NCBI GenBank assembly: GCA_963989385.1
Contig: OZ022508.1
Coordinates: 51,003,087-51,067,086 of the forward strand
DNA length: 64,000 nt
DNA from: Ctena decussata
Taxonomy: Eukaryota > Mollusca > Bivalvia > Lucinida > Lucinidae
Direction: 5' to 3'
Shown: one piece after another, positions 10,859 through 22,614 of the stretch
Position numbering within the stretch: the first letter of the stretch is position 1
Layout: the number at the start of each line of letters is the position of its first letter
Position numbers and translations under genes: made by a program
Notes under the pieces: model-generated
Told to the model about the DNA's origin: nothing
Databases searched by the model: none
Seen by the model: the letters and a program-made list of their open reading frames with translations, nothing else

Positions 10859-11369
10859 GAGCTGTTTTTTATGACCTGTTCTACATATCTGTGAAGTATC
10901 ATGAGAATATTCCAAAGGGTATTCTAGTTATAGAGCGGACACGAATCTGCCATAAAATCACACCTAAAACTATCAAGGGAAAATAACTCAAAAAGTAAGA
11001 AAGCAAGAGTTGTCATTCTTGTTCGCGACACATCGTCATGACCTGTTCTACATTTCTGTGAAGTATCATGAAAATATTCCAAAGGGTATTCAAGTTACAG
11101 AGCGGACACGAATCTGCCAAAAAATCACCAAAGGGGAGATAATTCAAAAAGTACAATAGCAAGAGTTACCATTCTTGTACGCGACACATCGCCATGACCT
11201 GTTCTACATAACCGCGAAGTATCATGAAAATATTCCAAAGGGTATTCAAGATATAGAGCGGACAAGAAAGTGTTATGGACGGACGGACGGACGGACAGAC
11301 GGACGGACGGACGGACGGACGCCAGGCTCATCGCTATATCCCCCGAACCTTTCGGTCGGGGATTAAAAA
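10859..11369 (+). mobile_element. Pearl-like element, three core monomers
   Basis: Three monomers of about 165 bp begin at TGACCTGTTCTACAT (about 10872, 11039 and 11197). They are followed by a GGAC microsatellite (about 11276-11321), CAGGCTCATCGCTATATC, and a terminal hairpin CCCCGAACCTTTCGGTCGGGG ending in ATTAAAA. The copy at 63258-63818 matches this one closely from monomers to hairpin, which defines both as members of one family. Non-coding. Confidence 0.8.
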
Positions 11370-11691
11370 CTGATAATGAAATGGCTCTACAGTGAAAATG
11401 GAGAGTTTTGAAAGAAAGTTCAGGTCAACATGAAATTATCTTCAGATTCATTTTAAAAATAAACCAAAATGGTTAAAGTAGAACTTTCGAAGTCGTTCAG
11501 CTATACAAAAAAATTAGTAAGACACTTACAGGAACAAAATGCTTTTCAGCTCTTTGCCATTTTCAGTTCTTTAATGATTTTGATGATACTGCCTTTATTG
11601 GCCTGCCTCTTCCTTTTTCTTGCTAATTCAGCTCTTTGGCTTAATCATGAACTGCATATTTCACCAACCAGTTCTAACTACAACATTTCCT
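11370..11691. other. Unassigned; one hydrophobic open frame
   Basis: A frame beginning at 11469 encodes about 75 residues with a Leu/Ile/Phe-rich stretch (SLMILMILPLLACLFLFL) before running into the SINE. No homology is recognised, and the frame extends into the SINE's tRNA-like head, so I do not call a gene. Confidence 0.3.
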
Positions 11692-11963
11692 GGCCGCGTT
11701 GCGCAATCGGTAGGGTACCTGACTTATAAGCCAGAGGTCCTTGGTTCGATATCCGGTCCGGCCACTTACTTTCATTTCTCCTTCCGCTGATTTAAGAAGG
11801 GCAGTTGTCAGTTACTGGTGAAAATAAGTGCACTTAGTACTGGTTAACCGGTTAGGAGGTCTAAGCCTGCCCAGGAATAGTGTGGTTAGGTTAACTGACC
11901 GTCCCGACATGACCATAGCTGTTTACCGCGGACGTTAAACAATAATACGACAACAACATAACC
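11692..11963 (+). mobile_element. tRNA-derived SINE
   Basis: The head (11692-11765) resembles a tRNA: GGCCGCG...CCGGCC ends that partly pair, an A-box-like GCGCAATCGGTAGGG and a B box GGTTCGATATCC, the internal RNA polymerase III promoter. The anticodon arm is imperfect (a six-base loop if five pairs are drawn), so it is not a functional tRNA. The body follows (GGTTAACCGGTTAGGAGG, CATGACCATAGCTGTTTACC), ending in a tail rich in CAACAACAT. It may belong to a V-SINE-type family widespread in molluscs; that needs a search. Confidence 0.72.
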
Positions 11964-12289
11964 AGACAATTTCACCTGCGTATTGTTTTTTTCAGACTCT
12001 TCCATTATTTGAGATTTCTAACCCTTGTGTCCTTAGAATGCAGACCTGAGAGCGCTCTGAACCTATTTTTTTCACTTTATGCATTTTTATGTTTCCCACA
12101 TTGCAGATGAGAAAAAATGATGTCATTTATACATTACAACGTCATCACGACGTCATTCCTGTTGAAGTACAACTTGATATAGAATCTTCGCCAGTATCAT
12201 TTTGCTACAACCATGCAAAATTTTGAAAAGTTTCCTTCGTAAATGAAAGAGTTACAGCAATTTCAAAAATGGTCCATGTTTTTTGAGAC
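11964..12289. other. No recognisable gene
   Basis: Spacer between the SINE and the 128-bp array; nothing supported. Confidence 0.35.
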
Positions 12290-13800
12290 ACCCTGTATTT
12301 TATGTAAAAAACATGATTACTTGGGACAGTGACTCAGTATGACCCAAAGTTTAAGTTTAAACTAACAGTAGGTCACAGTGACCTACATGTATATTCATGG
12401 TCCAGTGAATTTGCCTTATATTTTGAAGACTATTTCATGTATAAACATGATTGCTTGGCATGATGACTCAGTATGACCCGATGTTTGACCTCAATCTAAC
12501 AAGGGAAACAGTGACCTATATTTCGTTGTCCAATGATGTGACCTAATATTTTGAAGTTTGTTTGATGTTTTAACATAATTGCTTGGGACGTTGACTCATT
12601 ATGACCAAAAGTTTGACCTCAAACTAACAGTAGGTCGCGTTGACCTGTATGTCATGGTCAAGTGATTTTGCCTTATATCTTGAAACTTTTTGATGTACGA
12701 ATATGATTGGTTGGGGAAATGATTCAGAATGACCGGATGTTTGACCACAATTAACGGTAGGTTACTGTGACCTATATTTTATGGTTCATTGAATTTGCCT
12801 CATATTTTACACATTTTTTCATGGATTTACCTAACAGTCTCTCACAGTGACCTATAGTTCATGGTCCAGTGATTTGACCTAATATGTTGAAGTTGGTTTG
12901 ATGTTTGAACATGAACATGTTAATGACTCAGTATGGCCCAAAGTGTAACTTGAAATTAACAGTAGCACACATTGACCTATATTTCATGCTCCAGTGATTT
13001 TGTCTTATATCTTGAAGACTATTTGATGTACGAACATGATCCTTGGGATAATGACTCAGTATAACCAATCGTTTGACCTTAAGCTAACAGTAGGTCACAT
13101 TTACATATATTTCATGGTCTAGTGATTTTGCCTGATATCTTGAAGACTATTACGAACATGATTGCTTGGGTAAATGACTCAGTATGACCGTTTGTTTGAT
13201 CACAAACTGACAGTAGGTCACAGTGACCTGTATTTCATGGTCTAGTGATTTTGCCTTATAACTTGAAATTATTTGATATACGAACATGATTTCTTGGGAA
13301 AATGACTCAGTATGACCTGATGTTTGACCCAAAAAGTAACAGTACATGATAGCTTTGGTTAATGACTCAGTATGGCTCAAAGTGTGACCTCAAATTAACA
13401 GAAGCACACATTTACCTATATTTCATGGTCCAGTGATTTGCCTTATATCTTGAAGACCATTTGATGTACGAGCATTATTTTGGGGGTAATGACTCAGTTG
13501 GACCCATAGTTTGATCTCAAACTAACAATAGGTCACATTGACCTATTAATCATGGGCCAGTGATTTTGCCTTGTATCTTGAAGACTATTTGATGTACGAA
13601 CATAATTGCTTCTGAAAATGACTCAGTATGAGCAAATATTTGACGTCAAACTAGCAGTTGGTCACAGTGACCTATATTTCATGATCCAGTGATTTTGCCT
13701 CATATTTCTCACACTTTTTCATGGGTTTACAGTTAATGGTTTGAGCTAACACTGCGAGTGATCTCATACTGGTTGTAGGTCAGCGTGTCCCCTATTTCAC
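12290..13800 (+). repeat. Tandem array, ~128-bp unit carrying AP-1-like and ERE-like motifs
   Basis: About eleven units. The landmark TGACTCA lies near 12330, 12464, 12592, 12924, 13052, 13175, 13303, 13363, 13489 and 13619, with spacing mostly 126-134 bp. Each unit continues with TGACC, then a segment AGGTCACAGTGACCT or a decayed form of it, then TTTCATGGTCCAGTGATTT. Perfect AGGTCA-N3-TGACCT palindromes occur at 12370-12384, 13215-13229 and 13530-13544, and GGTCA-N3-TGACC at 13660-13672. Non-coding. Whether the motifs act as binding sites is untested. Confidence 0.88.
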
Positions 13801-14298
13801 TGTTCATTGATACTGTCATATCTCTGATAATATTTTACAGGTTTGAATTATTCTTAGGAGAACTGTTTATTCTGACACTGCAGTTGATCGTATTTCACTT
13901 GGTCGGTATTGTCCATTTTTAATCTGCACTTGTTAAAGGCAAGCTCCCGCTAAGTCGCACTCGATTGTCTTCTGACAATCCTTGTTTTACCTTAGCTGTC
14001 GCAAAATAAAATGTAACTGTATCTTATGGTAAAACAGAAAACTAAAACAAGTACTTCTGTTGACATTTATATGTTCTGAGGAAAGTTGGAATCGATAAAA
14101 GTCCGGAATTGTCCTTCACAAAGTAGGCATTCTCACTTTGTTATGCAAACTGGGAATTCTTACCCAGCGCATGATAATTCTGAAGCTGTCTCTGCCCATA
14201 GTGAGAATCGGGACGAAGTTAGAATAGTTGATAATACCTGTTATTTGTTTTCATATATATTTGTTGTTGTGTTATATTTTATTTCTTTGTAAGTTCTA
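13801..14298. other. No recognisable gene
   Basis: Spacer before the plus-strand LINE. It shares the short phrase AGTGAGAATCGGGAC (about 14200) with 17874-17888 on the far side of the LINE, too short to interpret. Confidence 0.35.
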
Positions 14299-14640
14299 AA
14301 CACAGCACCATTGGGCAAAGTCTTCCAAGAAGAAGTCAACGGTGCTCAAGTGTAAGCAGCTAGACCCGAGCGAGCCCTGCTCAGCTTGGTGAAATAGCTA
14401 GATTAAGGGGGTCACTGATAGGTAGGGATATGCCCCCGCCACTTTGGCTCTTTGAATCTGGTTGTTTATATCATAGGCAGTGGACAAGTCAACGACCTGA
14501 TGGGAGGAAATAAGACGCTCCCACCTCCATGAGTCTCCCAACCCAATGGGTCAACAAGGGGTGGTGTTAACACAACATCACTGGGCGGAAGTCTTCCAAG
14601 AAGAAGTCAACGGCCAGGGCGGAAGAACTCTTTGAGTCAA
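14299..14640 (+). repeat. Duplicated segment in LINE 5' region
   Basis: The phrase AAGTCTTCCAAGAAGAAGTC occurs at about 14320 and again at about 14590, within longer similar blocks about 271 bp apart (ACACAGCACCATTGGGC versus ACACAACATCACTGGGC). Repeated 5' monomers can act as promoters in some LINEs; this is inference here. Confidence 0.65.
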
Positions 14641-14693
14641 CGACCATGTGTTCGTGACCAAGGCGAGCCATACAATAATCGTGGATTTCGGCT

Positions 14694-17508
14694 GTGGTCA
14701 ACATATATAGCCTGGAGAGGGATGGGCTCCGTCAGGCTGAACACATGGTTGACAACTTAAACAACACCATAATACCGGATGGGTCGCAGCCCGGGTTAAC
14801 AATGACCGCGCCTACTGTTGGACGCTGGGACGTAGGTGACAAGTATGCAACTGGTGTAACACAGATTAGGAAGTTCAGAGGTACGGCAAACATCTCAATT
14901 GGAACCTGGAATGTGAGGACTCTGAGGCCAGCTGGGAAGCTTGAGGAGCTGACACATGCAATGGACAGGTACCACTGGAACATACTGGGGCTCTGTGAGA
15001 TGCGCTCGAAAAACTTTGGTGAGATGTCAACAGATGACGGACACAAGGTTTATTTCAGTGGAGAAGAGGACAAACGTGAGTATGGGGTTGGATTTCTTGT
15101 GCATAAGGACATGGTGAGTACTGTCTTGGGATGCCGACCATTCTCCAGCAGACTGATTTCAATTCGCCTGAGAGCAGCTCCTTTCAACGTCACCATCATA
15201 CAGGTTTATGCACCAACATCTGGGCATGATGACAATGAGGTAGAACACTTCTACCAGCAACTCCAGGAAATCATAGACCAAACACCCAAGAAGGACATTC
15301 TGGTTTTACAGGGGGGATTGGAATGCTAAAGTTGGAAAGGATGCACAGGAAGACTGGGGAAACGTTTGTGGACCCTACTGCCATTCCCAGACAAATAAGA
15401 GAGGTCTCAGACTTCTAGAGTTTGCAACCTGTAACAGCCTAGTATTGACAAACACCCTTGTCCCTCACAAACCATCACGAAGATGGACATGGCATAGTCC
15501 AGATGGGAAACACCACAATCAGATTGATTACATCTTGGTGAGGATGCGCTTCCGATCAGGAGTCAACATCCATAGGACAAGGAGTTTTCCTGGAGCAGAC
15601 ATAGGAAGTGACCATGACCTGGTGATGATGACCTTCCGAATTCGTCTGAAGAAGGCTAGAAAGCCAACCCAGCCAAGACTAAAGTTTGATCTTGAGAAGC
15701 TAAGGGACCCAGATGTGGCATGCACTTTTCAAGCAACAATAGGTGGGAAATTTGCACAACTCATTGGTCTGAGGGATGATGACATGGACGTAGATACCAT
15801 GATTACCACCTACAACACAGTAGTGACTGAGGCAGCCAGTGAGATACTTGGGAAAGAACGTCGCAGGAAAAAGCCATGGGTCACCAGAGATGTTCTCGAC
15901 CTCTATGATGAGAGGAGAAATTTGAAGAAGAAGAGGTATGAAGCAGGAGGAGCAGAAGAATACAGGGAAGCAAACAAGAGGATTCAGAAGGCAGTGAAGA
16001 AAGCGAAGGAGGATTGGATAGCTAGTCAGTGCGAGGAGATTGAAACTTGTTTGAACAAAAACAACAGCAAGAAAGCATACAAGCTTGTGAAGGATCTAAC
16101 TTCAGAGAAACAGGGTAGATCCACAACTATCCAGGACAAGTCTGAGAAATGCCTTACAGAGGAACAAGAGATTCTCGGCAGATGGACAGAATATTGCTCA
16201 GAACTATACAACCATGAGACTTAAGGTGACAAAGCGGTTCTGGACTGCAATCAGCCCCCAGAAGAAGATCAACAACCGATCCTTCGTGAGGAAGTTGAGA
16301 TTGCAGTAGCAGCACTAAAGAAGGGGAAAGCTGCCGGAGTTGATAATATACCAGCAGAACTTGTTCAAGCTGGCGGGGAGACCATGATTGATGTTTTAAC
16401 AGATATTTGTAACAGGATCTGGAGAACAGGAGAATGGCCTACCCCATGGACTCAGTCGCTGATTATTACGCTCCCTAAAAAAGGCAACCTACAGCTCTGC
16501 CAGAACTACAGAACCATCAGCCTCATCAGTCATTCAAGCAAAGTCGTGCTGAAAGTCATCTTGAACAGGCTTAAACCACAAGCCGAGGAGACCATCGCTG
16601 AGGAACAGTGTGGGTTCCGAGCAGGAAGGAGCACCACAGAACAAATCTTCAACCTTAGAATCCTGTGTGAAAAGTATCTCCAACATCAGCAGAATCTGTA
16701 CCATGTCTTCATTGATTTAAAAAAAAAACAACCTTTGACAGGGTATGGCATGCAGCCTCATGGGCCACCATGCGGAAGTACAATATCAGTGCAAATCTAG
16801 TTCGCACCATTGAGCAGCTATACGACAAGGCTTCAAGTGCAGTCCTGATAAATGGCAGCACAGGAGAATGGTTCAGAACAACAGTTGGAGTAAGACAAGG
16901 ATGTCTTCTGTCAGCCACCCTCTTCAACATTTTTCTCGAACGGATCATGTCTGATGCTCTGGAAGAACATGAAGGAAAGGTTAGCATAGGCGGCAGAAAC
17001 GTTACCAATCTGCGGTTTGCCGATGACAAAGATGCTCTAGCTGAGGAAGAGCAGGAACTGGAAGCTCTAGTTGAAAGTCTCGACCAAAGCTGCACAAGGT
17101 ATAAGATGGAGATCAGTGTTGAGAAGACCAAACTGATGACGAACAGCGCAGACAGCATCCAGCGAGAGATCAAGGTAAAAGGGCAGAAGCTGGGTACCGT
17201 AAGAAGCTTCAAATACCTTGGAGCAGTTGTCTCAGATGATGGCTCAAAACAGGAGGTTCTCTCAAGGATTGCACAAGCCACTTCTGCTCTTACTAAGCTG
17301 AAACCAATTTGGAGAGATAACAATATATCTCTTGGATCAAATGTGAAACTTATGCGCTCCCTTGTCATTTCCATATTTCTGTATGCCTGTGAATCATAGA
17401 CCTTGACAGCAGAGTTAGAGAAAAGAACGCAGGCCTTTGAGATGAGATGCTACCGAAGGTTACTGAACATTTCGTACAAGGACCATATAACCAATGAGGA
17501 GGTTCGCA
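14694..17508 (+). pseudogene. RTE-like LINE ORF2 (endonuclease plus reverse transcriptase), multiply broken
   Basis: The endonuclease has ISIGTWNVRTL, LGLCEMRS with the catalytic Glu, and VYAPTSGHDD, resembling the CFDP2/BovB-type domain. A one-base expansion of a G run at about 15310 shifts the frame just at the D-W-N-A block; the frame resumes through the SDHDLVMMTF motif. Position 16222-16224 is TAA where the sister copy has an Asp codon. An expanded A run at about 16720 shifts the frame again, next to the motif read FKKAFDRVW in the sister. RFADDKDAL (catalytic Asp pair kept) follows near 17010. A TAG at 17397-17399 replaces a Trp codon. Four disabling changes plus the missing C terminus make this a clear pseudogene. 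Downstream of the TAG, the frame still matches up to about 17508. Confidence 0.88.
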
Positions 17509-17534
17509 ACATTAGTTGGCATTTTCATATTTAT

Positions 17535-18130
17535 CAGCAGAGAAAATTTTATGCTCAGCTGAGTTGAGCATGAAAAAAGTTTTATAACCTCGGGGCCAGG
17601 TTTGCAGCAGCCTTCATGAAGTATGCCAACAGTAGCAGTCTTCATGCGACTTCGCGAAGCACAGCACTTCTCAAATATTATACACGTGCAGTCGTTATGT
17701 TTCTTTTATGTTCCATTACTGAGATTAATGCCTATTGTTATGATCTAGAAAATTAATAGCATCAAAATGTGCACATCTGAGACAGGTATGTGTGAGTTTG
17801 TCTTCTTATGTTTCTTGATGGCCTAACTGTATCTTACGATCATTTTATCGTGCGTGTATATGTTCTGCGCAAAGTGAGAATCGGGACATTTACGAAATTA
17901 TCCTGTGCGAAGTAGGGAACTGTTCCGTTACAATTCTAGAATTGCGCAAAAGATTTATCGAGCAGGTAAATTGGGAATGTTTGTGACAAAGTGAGAAACG
18001 AATCATTTTCTGAAAGTGTAGCAGGGAGATTGCAAATTACAAGTGATTATAAAATAGGCCTGTTAGCAGGTAAAATTTCATGCTCAACTCAGCTGAGCAT
18101 GAAAAAAAGTTTTATAACCTCGGGGCCTGG
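17535..18130 (+). repeat. Pair of ~65-bp direct repeats with internal palindrome
   Basis: 17535-17600 and 18065-18130 share a block of about 65 bp: AGCAG..AAAATTT, then a palindrome around CTCAGCTGAG or CTCAACTCAGCTGAG, then AAGTTTTATAACCTCGGGGC. They enclose about 465 bp with no coding potential. They could be termini of a small element or a partial duplication. Confidence 0.6.
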
Positions 18131-18529
18131 CTGAACAAGTCCGGATATTTCATTTAACTATGAACAAAGGACCTAGATATTATTAAAGACATTTATTCTG
18201 AACTTTACAGAACCCCCTCGGAGAGGGATGCTCGCTGCCTGTCGAGAGCTGCCCATTATCTCTTTCCTTCCAATTTTGGGGGTTTAACGACACTGAAGAA
18301 GTTAAAAACAGAAACGCGCGTCTGTCGCACTAAAGGTATGAATACATTTATACTGTAATACAATATCAAGGGTCTATGTGCCTAACAACCATCGAAATCG
18401 ACGTTTTTATACCCTCTGAACTATTGAAGCAGTATTTACAGCAAACAGTTTACTGTCTGAAGGAATAATTTTACTTTCTACTGTAAAACAGCAGCACTGA
18501 ATAAAAGTTTTAGGAGGGAGGAATCAAAA

Positions 18530-21500
18530 TAAAAAAATAACGTTGGCCAGCTTAAAATTCCACCATTTTCAAGATGGCTGACGACTTTTAAAAATTACGG
18601 TAAAACCGGCCAATTTTACTAACTTCCAATATTGTCTGCTACTTCTATAGTCTTTCAACTAACTATAAATTCGCTTCACGCATTGAAAAATGTTTTATAC
18701 TATAGTATATTTGTGAAACAGTTAAAATCAGACAGATTTTGCCTTCAGACTACTGTGTTTTGACATTAATTTACGTTACCGCATCATTATTATGGAATAT
18801 GTCTATTATTGATAGATTCTCATCTAAGTTGACATTGAACTAAAATTAAGCTTACCAACAGCACTTTATTATTTTCAACAGCAAAACAAGTGTATCCTCA
18901 GAGTTAATGTCACTTACGTTACACGGTCTTTTATAGAACAAAAATGAACAAAATACTTTATTTTGTTGAACAAAAGCATTTTACTGATACCAATGAAAGA
19001 ATCATATAAACATTTATATAAACAAATCAAACTAATACTATTGTATAAAATATACAGAATGTTGACTTGTCCTATACGTTACCGAGTATATGTTATGTAA
19101 ATAATTTCTGAAACACAAATATTTGCAGTACAGAATATATATCAGGAGCAAACACTATTGTGGTATTTTAGCAAAGTCATTTTGGTATTATATTATTTTC
19201 AAACAAAGATATTCGATGGCTTGAAATGTACCTCAGTCTGCAAAGTGATTTCGTTATAAATCTAGGTGATTGTTACCACAGAGGTCTTCCAGCAAAATGA
19301 GCTTGCACCAAAGTACCGAAAGAAGCCATTCAGTAGCCACAAATCTTCAATAAATCTTTATAGAGGAGGAATTCTATAAAAAGAAAAAGGATAGACAGAA
19401 CAAAACAAGGGAATGTAAAGAAATGGAAAGGTCTTGTGGACGCACTCTATATGGGCTTCCAGACGAGAAAGTGTTGCAAAATCATCTGTACTGCCCTGAT
19501 TACATATCTGACTAAAAGAGGTTTTAAAGTCTGTGTATTTAAGGAAGAGGGTTGTGACTTAAGAGGAAGTTTTCTATGGGAAGCTTCGAAAATGGCTTGA
19601 TCACGTAACATATTCTAAAAGTCTTGTAGTTCACTAAGCTGGTACAACAATCTTAATATGTGCTTTGTAGGATTCACAGCTGAGCTAGACAGTCTCCCTA
19701 GACATCCTGTTAAAACAGTGTGACCCCAAATCCCCATATTCTTTCGGGTGTTCTTGCGATAGGTAGCTTGTGATGACATTAGGGTATATTCATACCCAGA
19801 AGACGTGTAGTAGCGGGAACTGTTACTGAAATGACGTTAAATCATCATAGTACCTGAGGTGGGTATCACAGTAGTTTTGAAAGCGGCTACTACAATCTGC
19901 CAATCAGACTGCGATCAGTCTAGCATTTAGTGACCCATGATGTCTTGCACTAAACCAAGCAGGCACAGTAAACGTTGTATAAATCCTGTTATTTACAAAA
20001 TCTGATAACGTATTCTCTCTGAACGTCGTGTAATATCCTAAGAAGGTAGCGTCGTGTCCATTGCTGTGGACTTTAAATAGCCCGAGCTGGCATCGTAGTG
20101 TTTTATAAAGGTCTTGAAGATTTAGCTGATACACAATTGTCTATGGAAGTTTTGTAATAGCCGCAGCTGCAAGGTTATATACGTGACTGATTCTAATTCT
20201 TAAGCTCGCAGTAAAAATAAATATAACCTGGTTATTAAGGTTAAATTGTGAGCACTATAAGCGGGTATCAGTAGGTCTTTTAGCAGCCTGACATTGTACC
20301 ATGTTCTAAAAGCTAAAACTGGTATAGCCTGCGGAAAGGTTTTAGGTAACCTGAGGTATCACCAGTGTTTCTACACAGGTCTAACACCGTCTGATAGTAC
20401 CCTGAACTAACACCACAGTATTACCAGTGGCCTTGTATTAGCCCAGACTGGTATACATGTTTTCGTAGAGATCCTGTAATAGGCTGGGATGCTATGTTAT
20501 TCTGTATAGATCTTTTCTGTAATAACTTGAACTTGCAAAATAGGGACCAGTGACCGAAGAGACTTTATTGCTAGCCGAATTGCAATAGCGCGTTTACTGT
20601 TATATAATTGCAGATACAATTTCACATCATTACCAAGACAACATAAAAATCGCATTTTATTTTTATACCCATATTTTCTGTAATGTAAACAACATAAGCT
20701 TATGATCCGGATTCGTATTCTGCATAAAGACTGTGCAAGAGATATAATACTCACTCAGGTATAAGTACAATTTTGTCAGCTCCAAATGAATTAATCAAAA
20801 GTATCTGGAAAATAACAGTCATTTTGAAATAAAGAATCAAAATTTTGTCAGAGCAGACTTAAAGTCTATTGACAAGAAATGTCCATGTGTGAACTTTGCA
20901 TGACGTAAATATATTGTTGGAATCAAATACATACATTAATGATGTTTGGGGTGTCTGTCAATGACATCTTAGTTTTAATATATAAATGTAATCTTTGATA
21001 AAGGAAAAATGATTCACTACATGCTGATGAACATATCTTTTGTCTGAAATTAATTTGAAAAATCTAAACAGAATTATTAGAATTAGTTAAAATTTCAAAA
21101 AAAAATATGAAAATGGATTAAATAATACTTGTGTAAGCTCAGATCAGAATCTATGATTCCTAAAACCTTTTCTCTTCATATTATTTTGGTAACGTAAACT
21201 ACCTTCATCTGCAATTCATTATGTTTGTGTTTTATTTCCCATCCTATTGAAATTTAGCATATGTATGTATAAATACCATTTTATATCATTATTATGACTA
21301 CAGTTTGGGCAACACCGGTAAGCAATGTCTGTATCGTAAACTACATAAGCTAATGAAACCCATTTTGTTTTATTGTAAAAGCTATGCTAAAACATACTAT
21401 AACCTAGTTCTAAGGATTCGAGTTATCGATTTCACTTCATTTTGTGAATTACGAACACGGAAAATAACGTATATTTTATTCACGGCGGCCGTCTTGAAAA

Positions 21501-21535
21501 AAAATTTTTTTTTTGGTGGCCAACGTTATTTTTGT
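18530..21535. mobile_element. Possible degenerate TIR element, ~3 kb
   Basis: AATAACGTTGGCCA at 18536-18549 is matched in reverse complement by TGGCCAACGTTATT at about 21518-21531. Similarity continues inward with a gap (AAGATGGCTGACG on the left against CGGCGGCCGTCTTG on the right). No transposase is visible in the interior, which is AT-rich and contains loosely repetitive text around 19600-20520 (GTAATAGCC..., GTATAGATCTT...). The flanks are A/T-rich, so no target duplication can be judged. The right end lies only about 16-20 bp from the left tip of FB1. Confidence 0.4.
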
Positions 21536-21564
21536 AAAACAAACATCATAAATGACCGTTTAGT

Positions 21565-21775
21565 ACGTTCCCGGTTCCTGGTTCCTGGTGCCCGGTTCTT
21601 TGTTCCCGGTTCCTTGTTCCCGGTTTCAGGTTTCCGGTTCCCGGTTCTTGGTTTCCGGTTCCCGGTTCCTGGTTCTCGATTCCTGATTCCTGCTTCCTTG
21701 TTTCCGATTCCTGGTTCTCGGTTCCTTCATCCCGGTCCCCGATTTGCCGTTTTCAAACGATGATGGATAAACAAA
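21565..21775 (+). repeat. FB1 left terminal GGTTCC-type short tandem repeats
   Basis: Degenerate units of 6-14 bp (GGTTCC, CCCGGTTCC, GGTTTCC) in close succession. The right end (35636-35750) carries the reverse complement (GGAACC, GGGAACC). Open frames here encode low-complexity RFPVPGS repeats and are not genes. Confidence 0.85.
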
Positions 21776-22614
21776 TTAGGAACATGGAACTAGTTCCCGG
21801 TTTCAGATTCTCGTTTCTGGATTAGTATTAGTTTTTCCCTTAGTTACTAAGAAGCATTGATAACAAATGCTTTATCATATTTACCCAATTGCAAGATCAT
21901 TATATGCCTTACACAATGTTATATGTCAGATCAAAAATTATCTTGCCAACTATTTAAAAATAAGAATTGTTCCATAAGGAACCGGGAACTCCTATCCGAT
22001 TATTTTGTGCTTTCATTTCTTACTACAAAGTTGAATTCATTGTAATTAGAACATAACATTTACTTGGTGGCAACATCATCTTATGCCTAATAACAGGTCA
22101 TATGTCAAAAAAAAATATTCATGCCACTTTATTTAAACCGCTTTTTGTTCTATAAGGAACCGGGAACTTGGACCTTGTTGCCGATTGGACGTTTTCAACA
22201 ATGATGATGGATATACAAATAAGGAACAAGCAACTAGTTCTCGGTTCCCAATTTTCAGTTCCCGATTAGTATTTGTGTTTTCTTTTAGTTACAAAGAAAC
22301 ATTTATAAGAACAAATGACTTGTCACATTCACCCGATTGCAGCATCATTATATGCCTTATTCAACATGTTATATGTTAGAACAAATATAAATGTGCCAAC
22401 TACAAAATAATCAGTAATGTTCATAAGAAACTGGGAACTGGCTCCTTGTTGGCCTTATGCAGTTCTCTCAGATTGGTGAGTTTTTCCAAATAAGGAACAA
22501 GGAACTAGTTACTGGTCCCCGATTCCCGAAGTCCAGTTGCCGATTATATTGTGCTTTTGTTTCTTACTGACAAAGTTGAATTCACTGTAATTAAAGCATC
22601 ATATTTACTCGGTG

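Larger units (their letters stand above)
14299..17510 (+). mobile_element. RTE-like LINE, near full-length 5' end, 3'-truncated, inactivated
   Basis: Same family as 4528-6755 in opposite orientation. It has a 5' region of about 400 bp, an endonuclease domain and most of the reverse transcriptase. It stops at GAGGAGGTTCGCAA (about 17508), where the other copy continues for about 110 more codons; unrelated sequence follows. Together the two copies define the family's coding region end to end. Unlike its partner it carries several disabling changes, so it is older or has decayed faster. Confidence 0.85.

Noticed and set aside
11469..11729. Possible small membrane protein
   Set aside because: The hydrophobic stretch is compatible with AT-rich chance sequence and the frame runs into the SINE head.
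11692..11765. Functional tRNA gene
   Set aside because: The anticodon arm and acceptor stem pair imperfectly and SINE body and tail follow directly.
16709..17374. 221-codon minus-strand frame
   Set aside because: Antisense shadow of the plus-strand LINE; its peptide mirrors the shadow at 4979-5662.
21305..21763. 152-codon frame ending in PVPGSRFL repeats
   Set aside because: The C-terminal half is the GGTTCC-type tandem repeat of the FB1 end and the N-terminal half has no recognisable domain.
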